Below are positions 32,315 through 41,275 of a DNA stretch of 64,000 nucleotides, piece after piece. The DNA comes from Kalaharituber pfeilii (lineage: Eukaryota; Ascomycota; Pezizomycetes; Pezizales; Pezizaceae), in the NCBI GenBank assembly GCA_015179045.1, contig WHUZ01000070.1:186001-250000 (forward strand), given 5' to 3'. The stretch's first letter is position 1; every line of letters begins with the position of its first letter. A model generated the notes under the pieces. The model was given only the letters and a program-made list of their open reading frames with translations, searched no databases and was not told the DNA's origin. A program made the translations under genes and the position numbers.

Positions 32315-32859
32315 TCATGGAAACCCCCCGTTTAACAGCGCCACGACCATGCAATCCACCACATCAGAATTATTCTTCATCCATTCCTCGCGCCACTCAT
32401 GTTTCATATTGCGAAACAATGCCGCAAATTTGTCTGTCTGAGTAAATGATCTTCCATCATATTTGATTATTTGCCAGTCTTCCCCAGTGGCCACAAAACC
32501 ATATACCTCTCCTCTACCATTGTGTCCTCCTATATCTCTCATTGCGAGCATGTATTGCTGCTTCCCGATCCCATAAAAAGATGCCTTGCACTCTATGACT
32601 AGTACATAGTTGCATCCACAGGCATCTTCGGAGTCTGCAACTGAATTCAAGTCAACCAGAACAAATTCTCTGTTCCCACCCATTTGAGTGCCTTTGGAAA
32701 TGATTTCTTTCTCTCTTTCGATGATGACATTCCGTCTAGTGTTGCATCTGAACTGGTATAGAACAGAGGCGATTATGTAGAGAACCAAGTCATTGACATT
32801 GGCTTCTTTAAATCCTCCCACTGAATTCACAGGATAATCTTTGGCGATTGTTAGTGACG
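32315..32859 (-). pseudogene. PD-(D/E)XK-nuclease-like protein, N-terminus lost
   Basis: Minus-strand frame KLDLWSYAPSLTIAKDYPVN, then NDLVLYIIASVL, FVLVDLNSVAD and YVLVIECKASFYG, ending CMVVALLNGGFP. The spaced D and E-x-K (VDLN ... IECK) with flanking hydrophobic strands and GFVATGEDWQIIKYDG is the layout of PD-(D/E)XK fold proteins. I recall similar uncharacterised proteins from Pezizomycetes and some other fungi, but cannot check. Upstream of TKKLDL the frame runs into the inverted arm at 32888-32928, so the true start is missing. Most likely it is a truncated relic of a larger gene. Confidence 0.5.
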
Positions 32860-32928
32860 GAGCATACGACCATAGATCAAGTTTCTTCGTCACTAACAAT
32901 CGCCAAAGATTATCCTGTGAATTCAGTG
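32819..32928. repeat. Perfect 41 bp inverted repeat
   Basis: The arm at 32819-32859 (CACTGAATTCACAGGATAAT...) is repeated as an exact reverse complement at 32888-32928 with a 28-base loop. The left arm is coding sequence of the nuclease-like relic (PSLTIAKDYPVN), so the right arm is a copied, inverted piece of that gene. Confidence 0.9.
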
Positions 32929-32971
32929 TGTTTGGCGGCGAGCAAGCCAGTGTTACGCCTGGTCCCTTCTC

Positions 32972-33822
32972 GATTAACACCACCCAATGGGGCTCAGCCC
33001 CATCACGTGTATACACACGGAGCCGATCGAGCCACCACCGCCACCACCACCACCACCACCACCGCCACCACCGCCACCAGCCCCGCAGTTCAGCCCCATC
33101 ACGTGGGTTGAAACACTACCGGAGGCACCGCCTCCGCCTCAGCAGACGATCTTGGGGCCCAGCCCCATCACGTGCTTAGACATCCCACCGGCGGACACGA
33201 CGAACTCGACCCCTCCTAAGACAACAAAGAGGAAAAGGACAAAGAGGGGGAAAAAGAAACCCTCTGTCCCGGTCGAACGGGCGGCTTCTCCAGCCCCCAC
33301 AACACCAACACCGACCCCCGCCCCCGCACCACGACCGAACCCCGCCCCCGCCCCCGCACCATCACGCCCCCGCAATCAGACACAACCACCCAGTCGACCC
33401 CTTCTCCGTACCACGGGCATCGTCATACATGGCGTTCCCACCAGGAGGAACCTGGAGAAGGTCCGGAAGTGGCTGGAGGAAGACAACCAGGATCTAGGAA
33501 AAAAGACAACGGGCATCAGATGGTTGCGAAGGAAAGAGACACTAGACGAGGAGGGAAAAAAGGCAAGCTCCATAGTGTTATACACAAAGACAAGGGTGGA
33601 GCCCGGGAAGGTCAGACTCGGCGGGAAGTGGTTGAGGTCGGAGGTGTACGAGCCAAACAGGAAAAGGGAATAGGCAGGCTCGACACCATGCATTTGACAA
33701 TTTTTTGATTCAGACACTCTTTTGTAGGTAGTTAGTTAGTTTATATATACCTCGCCATAGCCCACAGGGCGGCATGCGAGTAATGAAATAAAAAAAAAAA
33801 AAAAAAAAAGATTAACACCACC
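32972..33822 (+). mobile_element. 5'-truncated ORF1-only element (tail A)
   Basis: GATTAACACCACC at 32972-32984 and 33810-33822. The 825-base insert opens inside the proline-rich part of ORF1 and runs through the C-terminal block, 3' UTR, tail A and poly(A). The 3' UTR here lacks the clear CCCGC/GCGGG hairpin seen in sister copies. Confidence 0.9.
32987..33673 (+). pseudogene. LINE-type ORF1 protein, N-terminally truncated
   Basis: A 228-codon open frame. It contains three SPIT motifs (GLSPITCIHTEPIEP, QFSPITWVETLPEAP, GPSPITCLDIPPAD) separated by proline runs, a basic TTKRKRTKRGKKK patch and a Pro-Ala run. The conserved C-terminal block follows: IVIHGVPTRRNLEKVRKW, GIRWLRRKET, EEGKKASSIV and KVRLGGKWLR. 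The N-terminal PVAQWVE and AARWKRS parts are lost by 5' truncation. Confidence 0.8.
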
Positions 33823-34540
33823 ATACCTGCCGGTATGCAGTTGGGTGTGAAGGAAAAACCTTGTCTAAGTGGAAAAATTAATTTAATATCAACTGTCAAT
33901 ACCAGATTTCCTTAGAGTCTTGAGAGCAGTGAATATCCGGCATGCCATTGAGTTAGGCCCGACTTACACTATTTCAAGTTGGTCACCGCTGATGGTCACG
34001 CTCGTGTTCCAGGATTATTGCCTACCGGTCGCATGATAAATGCTAGTTTCATACTAGTATAACCACACTGCAGTTCGTGAATACGTAGCCGAGGTCAAGT
34101 CGGGGAAATGCATATGTATTTCATGTATCCGCCAGCAATTTCACAGGACAAAGCGACAACTAGGCTGACAAATTTCTCCTTTTGTGTCAGTTTGTTTACA
34201 ATCAGTCCAGCCACGATCAGGCCTTCAGTCTCGCGCCCAAGCAAGTGTTAGGCCTCCCACCAACAAGCGGCTGCCTGCATGATAAGGCGGTGACAAGGAA
34301 TTCATGCATGGATCTTACCTTACCGGGAACTGGCGTCCCGTTAAGCTAATTGGACAGCTCCAGGAAAGTTTTGCAGCATTTCACAAGGTAAAGGAGGGCA
34401 TCAGAACTACACGCGTATGCGGGGTAACGGCGCTGAATGACATCGCCTGCCTTCCACCAACAGCGCTATGAGCAAAGTCGATCTTTCAAGCAACAATAAG
34501 CTGTTACAGTTGATGCTTAAGAAGTTAAGACACGGCCCGA
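33823..34540. other. Unassigned DNA upstream of the SET gene
   Basis: No gene recognised; may include promoter sequence of the gene that starts at 34866. Confidence 0.35.
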
Positions 34541-34771
34541 ATGCTGAACAATAAGTTGCGTCTTGCCTTCGAGACATTTAGGGTGTCATGCCTACTTAGG
34601 CAGGAGATCTGCAAACTGGCCCTCTCGGGAGCTCTTCCTTCTCCAAATCGAGTTAAGAGGATTTACGAATTAGTCTCCATGCTCCAGCTTCTGGAAAAGC
34701 TTAACTACAACGCGAGCTCCACTCCTCTTACCCTCTCTGCTCTCTCCCGGGGTCCTCACAGTGGTCCTTCT

Positions 34772-34850
34772 ACACCTCAGCCTCGCCATAGCCCCAGGGC
34801 GGCACGCGAGTAATGATATAAAAAAAAAAACAAAAAAAAAAACACCTCAG
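34772..34850 (+). mobile_element. Tail-A insertion just upstream of the SET ORF
   Basis: ACACCTCAG at 34772-34780 and 34842-34850 flanks a 61-base tail A plus A-rich run. Removing 70 bases joins the frame from ATG 34541 to that of the SET gene. So either 80 extra codons were cut off by a frameshift or the insertion sits in the 5' UTR. Confidence 0.85.
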
Positions 34851-34865
34851 CTCCAACCGCCCAAC

Positions 34866-37591
34866 ATGGATACCGTCGACGTCTCCGACAACGTCAACTT
34901 CCTCCGCGATTTCGAACAAACCAAGTCCAATCTCCTGTCCGCCAGGCGCCATAAGGGGACCAAGCCACCTCACCGCGCAGCGCGTTCATTCCTCGTTGCG
35001 AACTTCACTGCCACCACACTCCGTTCGGCAGGAAACATCTACGGGCGTGCAGAGTCTCGCAATGAGTCCTCGCAGAGTAACATCAAATCATCTTACATCA
35101 CGCATGTGTATCCACCTAGTGTGGCACCTCTTTCCACCCTCTCCAAAGTCATGATCACCGATTTGCTTTTAGAGACAAACCATCGGGGAAAGTACGTCGT
35201 GTTACGTACAATCACGCCAGGTGGGCACATGGTTTCAGTAATGGCCATCGTCGAGGATGAAAATGGCATTTGCGATACACTGACACTGTACAATTGCTGG
35301 GATCAGCGGCAGGATCTGCAGAGTTATCTTGGGGAGGGCAGGGTGGTGTTGGTTAAGGAGCCGTACTACAAGCGAGCTGCAGACGGACTGACAAGTATCA
35401 GGGTAGATCATCCGGGAGACATAGTATTCTTAGATGAGGATGTAGAGGAGGAGGCGAGGCTTATTCCTGTCAAGTGGAGGAGTAGGATAAGGGAGTTGGG
35501 GAAAACGGGGCTGGAGTGGAAAGAGGAAGGAAACGTGGAATTTAGGAAGGATAGGTTCTATGCAGCCATTAAGTGGTGAGTTTTCGTCCCTCCGATTTCA
35601 GTTGTGCAAGTATAGCTATAGCATATACTCATTCTACGGACACATCATGTACTTCGATATAGCTACACCAACGGCATCCGCTGCGAAGTCGAAACACAGA
35701 AAAACAACTCCACCCAGAGCCCCTCCCTCCTGCACATCCTCCTCCTTAACCGTGCCCAAGCTCACCTTAAACTGCTTCACCACGAACTCGCCCTGAAAGA
35801 TGCCACTACAGTGCTCTCCTCAGAACCTCAAAACGAAAAAGCCCTATTGCGGGCCGCGCGTGCCCTCTACATCGCCCGTCGATGGTCCGACTCCTTGTCG
35901 ATGCTTCAGCAGCTCGCGTCCGTCTGTAAAGAAAAGAAAGCTGGCAACAAGGAAGGCCACCAGCTCACCGTGGCGGTAAAGCAACGGCTTCTGGAAGAAG
36001 GAGAAGGGAGATACAACTTTGGGGCTATGGTCAAGCAAATTCAGGTCAACGGCCCCTCAACACTTGACGTCGCGGACTACATTTCTCCGAAAATAGAAAG
36101 ACGACAAACGCAAGACATGGGAAAGGGGTTTTTCGCAACCAGTGACATCCAAGTGGGCGAGCTACTGATGTGTCAGAAGGCGTTTGAGCTCGGATTCACC
36201 AAAAAAGTGGGACTGAGTGTTCTGTTTAATTTGCAGACGGAGGAGATGAAGCTGGGATCGCAAGCGTGGGTTACAGAGACTGTGGTGAAGAGGTTGTGGT
36301 GGAATCCGGAGGAGGCCAGCAAGGTGTTGGAATTATGGGCAGGGGATTATGCAGCAGTGGTCAGGAGAGACGGGCCAACGATTGTGGATGGAAGGCCAGT
36401 GGTTGACACGTGAGTCCTCCCTCCATTTTTTTTTTTTTTTTTTTTTTTATCAATACTCGCGCGCCGCCCTATGGGCTATGAGTACTCCCTCCAGCGGGCG
36501 AACTTGAATCATTACTGCTTTGAGGTTCCCAACCCGCTTCTTGTAGATGAGGAGCCATAACGTTCTACGGTGTGATTCGTGCTAGCGCTAACGATGTGCT
36601 CAGATTCATGATCGACCGTATCCGCTCCCTTAATTGCTTCGGTTGCCCATGTCTGTCATCCGAACACTTGTCCCCCAGAGAGCCAAGAAACCCTGTACAG
36701 CCCAGAGAGCCAAGAAACCCTGTACTGCCCAAGGATGATAAGTTTGAGGACGTGGGCCTGTGGATCCTGCCCTCTTTCATCAATCACTCGTGCTGGGGCA
36801 ACGTCCAACGCAGCTTCATTGGCGACGTGATGATCGTGCGGGCCTGCGCACCAATTGCGGCGGGAGAGCAAATCACGTTCAGTTACGCGCATCTCTTGAG
36901 GGATAACAATAGGGTGCTCGAGGAACAGCAGAAGGAACTTAGATGTGGTTGGGTGTTCACCTGCAATTGTCGTTACTGCACGCTAGAGAGGAATGAGTGT
37001 AAAGCTGCACGTAATGAGAGAGAAAAACTGCTCCAGGATGTGGAGAAGTTGTACAGGGACGCCCCAGCTGGCATGCACGCCTCCTCCTCACAGGTTAGAA
37101 TACTTCTCGCTGCCTTGGATGCCAAAATCAAGGCGATAGAAAAGACTTACAGCAGTTCCTGCCCTCCCGCAACAGTCTTCCCACGCATTCACCTTGCGAG
37201 AGCCGTTAATCGAAAACAGAGCCTCTGTGCCCGTTACAACTCCTGGGATGGGACTAGATTGGCTTGTGAAGGCGTCCTAAAAGCTTTCGGCTACGAAATC
37301 GATACTTCCAATAACGACGTCAAGATCACGAAGTATGGGTACAGTGAGCTACTCGTGCTTTCGGCGATGTGGCAGCTATATATCTGTCGCAAAGTAGGCG
37401 CACTTCACATGGGAATGCCGCTGAACGGGAAGGTCATGGTAGAGAGAGTGGACACAGGAGGCAAGGGCAGGGCGATGGATAAATTGGCAGAGGGGTGGAG
37501 GAGGGCTGCAGAGACCACGTATGAGGGTTTAGCGGGGGAAAAGACCACTTTTGAGAAGGTGTATGCGTTGGAGAAGTTTATTGTAATCTAA
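34866..37591 (+). CDS. TPR and SET domain protein (putative lysine methyltransferase)
   Basis: CDS is join(34866..35575,35663..36409,36604..37591), 814 residues. The start chosen has context CCAACATGG. Exon 1 is an N-terminal region with VANFTATTLR. Exon 2 holds TPR-like helices (YTNGIRCEVE, LLLNRAQAHLKLLHHELALK, EKALLRAARALYIAR) and the first part of SET (MGKGFFATSDIQVGELL near residue 390). The second intron joins VVDT to FMIDRIRSLNCFGCP. Exon 3 has the SET signature FINHSC near residue 546, ITFSYAH near 576 and a cysteine cluster CNCRYC. Fungal TPR-SET proteins of this layout are presumed protein lysine methyltransferases with unknown targets. A 9-residue repeat (PREPRNPVQ) is peculiar to this copy. 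Retro-tails lie upstream and in intron 2. Confidence 0.8.
36412..36493 (-). mobile_element. Tail-A insertion in intron 2 of the SET gene
   Basis: GAGTCCTCCCTCCA at 36412-36425 and GAGTACTCCCTCCA at 36480-36493 flank a poly(T) plus reversed tail A. The duplication overlaps the GTGAGT donor at 36410-36415. The donor itself is retained, so the insertion only lengthens the intron from about 126 to 194 bases. Confidence 0.8.
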
Positions 37592-38140
37592 ATCGGAGAG
37601 GGTGGGAATCGCTTTGTGGAACGGATCTCAAGAATGGGGAGATTAAGTTGCTTGAGGCCTGGGGAGGTCAAGTGGGGATGAAAGCCTGATCCATATTGCT
37701 TCAGAGTAAATGTAGTGCTGTGAAACGAATCAAGATATCACCAACTCTATGTTCAGTCTTATTGGCTGGTTGATCAAAGTGGGAAAGAGATGTGGAGTTC
37801 TGGAGACTAGTTCCAAATCTAGAGCATGGGTGACGGAGCACCGAAACTTGGCGATAGTTCAGAGATTGAGCAGGCGAGGGGGAACTCTGGCATGTAGATA
37901 GTTCATCCTGCGCCAGAGTGTGGCAAAAAGTGCTGTGCTTCACTCACAGTTGCAAGTGCCTAATTGGGTTATGAAGGTGGCTGGTATACTGAGTGAAGCC
38001 TTGCTAGTATTTGATTTAGAGTTCACTGGATGCGGAAGCGGTTTTTTGACGCCACCGGGGCCGTTGTGGATCCTGCAGTCCTCCCCTTCCACTGTGCATG
38101 AATGCAGAGGAACCCCCAGCCACCTCGGCTCACAATTCTC
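37592..38140. other. Unassigned DNA
   Basis: 3' flank of the SET gene; no gene recognised. Confidence 0.35.
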
Positions 38141-38310
38141 ACGACCATAGATCAAGTTTCGCGGGCACTACATGTAGTTAGGAGTAGATAGTTTGGGGTT
38201 CGACTTCTTTTTTCGCTTTTAATAAAACCTCGCCGTAGCCCTTTGGGCGGCATGCGAGTATTGATATAAAAAAAAAAAAAGAAAAAAAAAAAAAATACGA
38301 CCATAGATCA
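38141..38310 (+). mobile_element. ORF1-only element 3' UTR insertion
   Basis: ACGACCATAGATCA at 38141-38154 and 38297-38310 flanks 142 bases. It starts at AGTTTCGCGGGCACTACATG and ends with tail A and a mixed A tail. It differs from the 3' UTR at 12895-13023 at about one position in the first 110 bases, so it is recent. Confidence 0.85.
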
Positions 38311-38499
38311 GGATGAGATTACCTTCAACAAGATACTCTAATATCCGATTATACACTATCTCTTTCATTTCTTTAACTATGTCCTTTCCCAGACATAGAG
38401 CCTCCGATCTTATATCATCAACTGTCATTGTCTTCTTTTGTTCGAACACCATGAAATGGTAAAAGAAATAAGAGAGAAAAACAGAGAAGAGAGTCGTCC

Positions 38500-38850
38500 C
38501 TATTCCCGCCCCGCCCATTCCAGCAGTTCCATGAGTTTGTCTCCGTCCCCGTCATGTTTGGGTGGTTTCCTTAAGTCTGCTTCCCCCCCGGCCATTTTTG
38601 TTTCCACACTTCGCATTCGTTGTGTACGTGGGCGGTGTTTTCCAGGCTTTTGCCGTACCACCTGCACTCAGGGCTGTCGGCTTTCCCGATCTGGTATTTC
38701 CAGTGTCGCAGTCCTTTGTTGCCCAGGATGCCAGCGAGGGTGGCGACCCTGGACCCTAAGCGCTGTAGTGGGCGGTATTCTAGGCATAGTCTGTTTCGTT
38801 CGCTCGCCCTTCGTGATCTCGCGAGTTGGCGCATGCCTGCTTCTGTAAAG
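38500..38850 (-). pseudogene. LINE-A ORF2 C-terminal relic
   Basis: The minus strand encodes RNRLCLEYRPLQRLGSRVAT, LAGILGNKGLRHWKYQIG, the knuckle CRWYGKSLENTAHVHNEC (first CxxC disturbed) and LLEWAGRE before a stop near 38505. No tail A follows, so the 3' end is missing. Confidence 0.75.
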
Positions 38851-39204
38851 AAGATGGAGAATAAGGCATGGAAATCCCGTTATGTGTGCAAGTAGTCGGC
38901 GGCAGGAGTCATCGTTCGGCAGCTGCAGACTGCCAACGATTGGTAAGGACAGTTACGAAAAGGCGAAACCAAGCAGGATGGGGGCAGAAATAATAAGATG
39001 TAAATCAGATGCGAAGCTACTCGTGCAAGAGGTATGCAAGCTTGGAAGGGATGCATCCCGTAAGCAATTTCATATCGCTCATTGCCAAAATGCCTGTGAC
39101 AAATTGCAGTGCGATCCCATGCCGTGCCAACAGGATATCGACTAGTGCACATGTAGTAACCTGCCACGTCTGGGCAAAACAGTACAAATAATCTAAATTC
39201 TGGA
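38851..39204. other. Unassigned DNA
   Basis: No gene recognised. Confidence 0.35.
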
Positions 39205-39516
39205 TAGTGAGCGGCACGAGCCGAGCCAGCTCGAGCTCAAACGAGCCAAGACCATGCTAGTGTTTTTCTTGACAGCTCGCTAAAATGCTTAGCCAGTGCA
39301 GGATTTCATAAACTGTAAATACCTAATATAGTAATAATTAGAGACTTGGAGCTCATTCTGACCTACCAACAACTTCGAAATGCACAATTTAGCTGATAGT
39401 AGTGAGAAAGATGAAAATTTAGCTTAGTTTAGTTTAGTTTGTCAATATTATGTATATAATCAATCCAGGCTCGAGCTCATGCCAGGCCAGCTCGAGCTAG
39501 CTCGTGCCGCTCACTA
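39205..39516. mobile_element. hAT-like MITE, second copy
   Basis: Ends TAGTGAGCGGCACGAGC and complement, 312 bp, reverse orientation relative to 12389-12702 and similar over the full length. Flanks ATTCTGGA and CCAGTGGA do not form a good 8 bp duplication, so this copy is older or moved by recombination. Confidence 0.8.
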
Positions 39517-39716
39517 CCAGTGGACATCTCGAAATATGAACGTTTGGTCTCTGTCTCCACCGTCACATATTTCCGGCTCCTGAATGCGAAACCAAATCAG
39601 AGGTCCACCCACAATACACCTTGCCAAACGTAGCGTCAAGTCATTGGCTAAGAAACATATAAAAATTAGGAAACCAACAATCTTGTTTACTTTTCCACTA
39701 AGTAAAGCAACATAGT

Positions 39717-39792
39717 AGTAAACCCAATCGCCATAGCCCTCAGGGTGGCAAGCGAGTAATGATAAAAAAAAAAAAAAAAAAAGTAAACCCAA
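39717..39792 (+). mobile_element. Tail-A insertion
   Basis: AGTAAACCCAA at 39717-39727 and 39782-39792 flanks tail A (ATCGCC form, with AGGGTGGCA in the inner stem) plus poly(A). It lies just 3' of the ankyrin array. Confidence 0.8.
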
Positions 39793-39821
39793 AACTATGC
39801 AAAAAATAAACATAACATTGA

Positions 39822-40745
39822 CTAGAAACTACCACCACGCTCCCATAATAGCTGAATAACCCTCTCCATTCTCTCACGATCCTCCCAGAACATGTACCAG
39901 CGACCGCTAGATGCCAACGACAATGGCGTGCAACCTTGATTGTCCTTCGAATTGATATCAACATCATTGCGGTCAACGAGCAGGCGCCCAGCGGCCTCAT
40001 GCCACTCTTTAGCTGCCGACGATAATGGTGTCCGGCCATCACTATCCTTCGAGTCAGCGTTCACATCTTTCCGCTCAACTAGCAGCCGCACAATAGCCTC
40101 GTTCCCATGGGCAGCTGCCCATGACAATGGTGTCCGGCCATGCTTATCCTTCGAGTCAGCGTTCACATCTCCTCGCTCAACTAGCAGCCGCACAATAGCC
40201 TCGTTCCCATGGGCAGCTGCCCATGACAATGGTGTCCGGCCATGCTTATCCTTCGAGTCAGCGTTCGCATCTCCTCGCTCAACTAGCAGCCGCACAATAG
40301 CCTCGTGCCCATGTGAAGCTGCCAACGACAATGGTGTCTGGTCAGAAAAATCCTTTGAGTCAGGATTCACATTTCCTCGCTCAATTAGCAGCTGCACAAT
40401 AGCCTCGTGCCCATATGTAGCTGCCAGTGTCAATGGTGACTGGCCATAGTCATCCTTTGAGTCAGCGTTCACATCTCCTCGCTCAACTAGCAGCCGCACA
40501 ATAGCCTCGTGCCCATGCAGAGCTGCGAGCCACAATGGTGTCGCGCCAGAGGCATCCTTCGAGTCAGCGATCACATCTCCTCGCTCAACTAGCAGCCGTA
40601 CAATAGGCTCGTACCCATATCCAGCTGCGACCATCAAGGGTGTATGGCCAAAGTAATCCTTTGAGTCAGCGTTCACATCTCCTCGCTCAACTAGCAGCCG
40701 CACAATAGCCTCGTGCCCATGCATAGCTGCGAGCGACAATGGTGT
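39822..40745 (-). pseudogene. Distal ankyrin repeats of the NLR, separated by an insertion
   Basis: The frame on the minus strand holds about nine repeats of 34 residues. The consensus includes GHEAIVRLLVERGDVNADSK and GRTPLSWAA, ending in a degenerate unit and a stop after IQLLWERGGSF. It continues the ankyrin array that breaks at about 41275 and has no start of its own other than an internal Met. Neighbouring units are near-identical in DNA, typical of repeat turnover in fungal NLR ligand-sensing domains. Confidence 0.8.
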
Positions 40746-41275
40746 CCCGCTATGAGCGGGCGCGAGGCTGCTCAGTCAACTATGCGCGGTTCCTCTACTA
40801 GGTGGTCCTCGAGTCACTGTCCGAAGGAGGCGAATCGCTATCTTGAGTAGTAGAAAGTCTCGATATGTGTATATTCGGCAATGGCAGTAGCGAGTAGAAT
40901 GTGTAAGTACAATAAAAGAGTGCGGGAATGTGGTAAGTAGGAAAAGGAAGTAGTATAACGGCGCGGCGATATCTACATGACTGTAGAAGATAGAGTAATC
41001 GTGCGTATGTACAAATGGATGATGTGTGTATTGTATATCTGTGTATGATATATGTGCAAAAGGAACAGAACCTCTTTATACCGCAGACCGTTCGGTCATT
41101 TCTAATCAACCCGGCTTACCCTCATCCTCACGTGCCCGTGCTACTTCACTATTGCTCTTGAACTTCCACGTGACCTACGGCGTTATCTGAGCCCAGCGCC
41201 AGCGCGGTTAGTAAATAAGTAGCAAGTAGCAAGTAGGCGCGCGCCGCCTACCACACCGCCAAAGCTACCAGCGTT
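40746..41275. mobile_element. Insertion splitting the NLR ankyrin array (LTR-like?)
   Basis: About 530 bases with no ankyrin homology separate two parts of one array. TAGC occurs at both edges and may be a short target duplication. A TTTATACC motif lies at about 41077. Size and lack of ORFs would suit a solo LTR, but ends are not certain. Confidence 0.45.

Noticed and set aside
32888..33016. N-terminal extension of the nuclease-like ORF
   Set aside because: The extra codons read through the inverted arm and the start of the ORF1 insertion, so they are not original coding sequence.
36494..36603. Coding exon NLNHYCFEVPNPLLVDEE in the SET gene
   Set aside because: Joining it to VVDT gives a stop in every workable phase. 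Splicing 36409 to 36604 restores VVDTFMIDRIRSLNCFGCP, which fits the family.
36572..36603. Start of an independent SET gene at 36572
   Set aside because: The SET domain begins upstream near 36090 and needs both exons; the ATT/ATG at 36572 lies in the intron.
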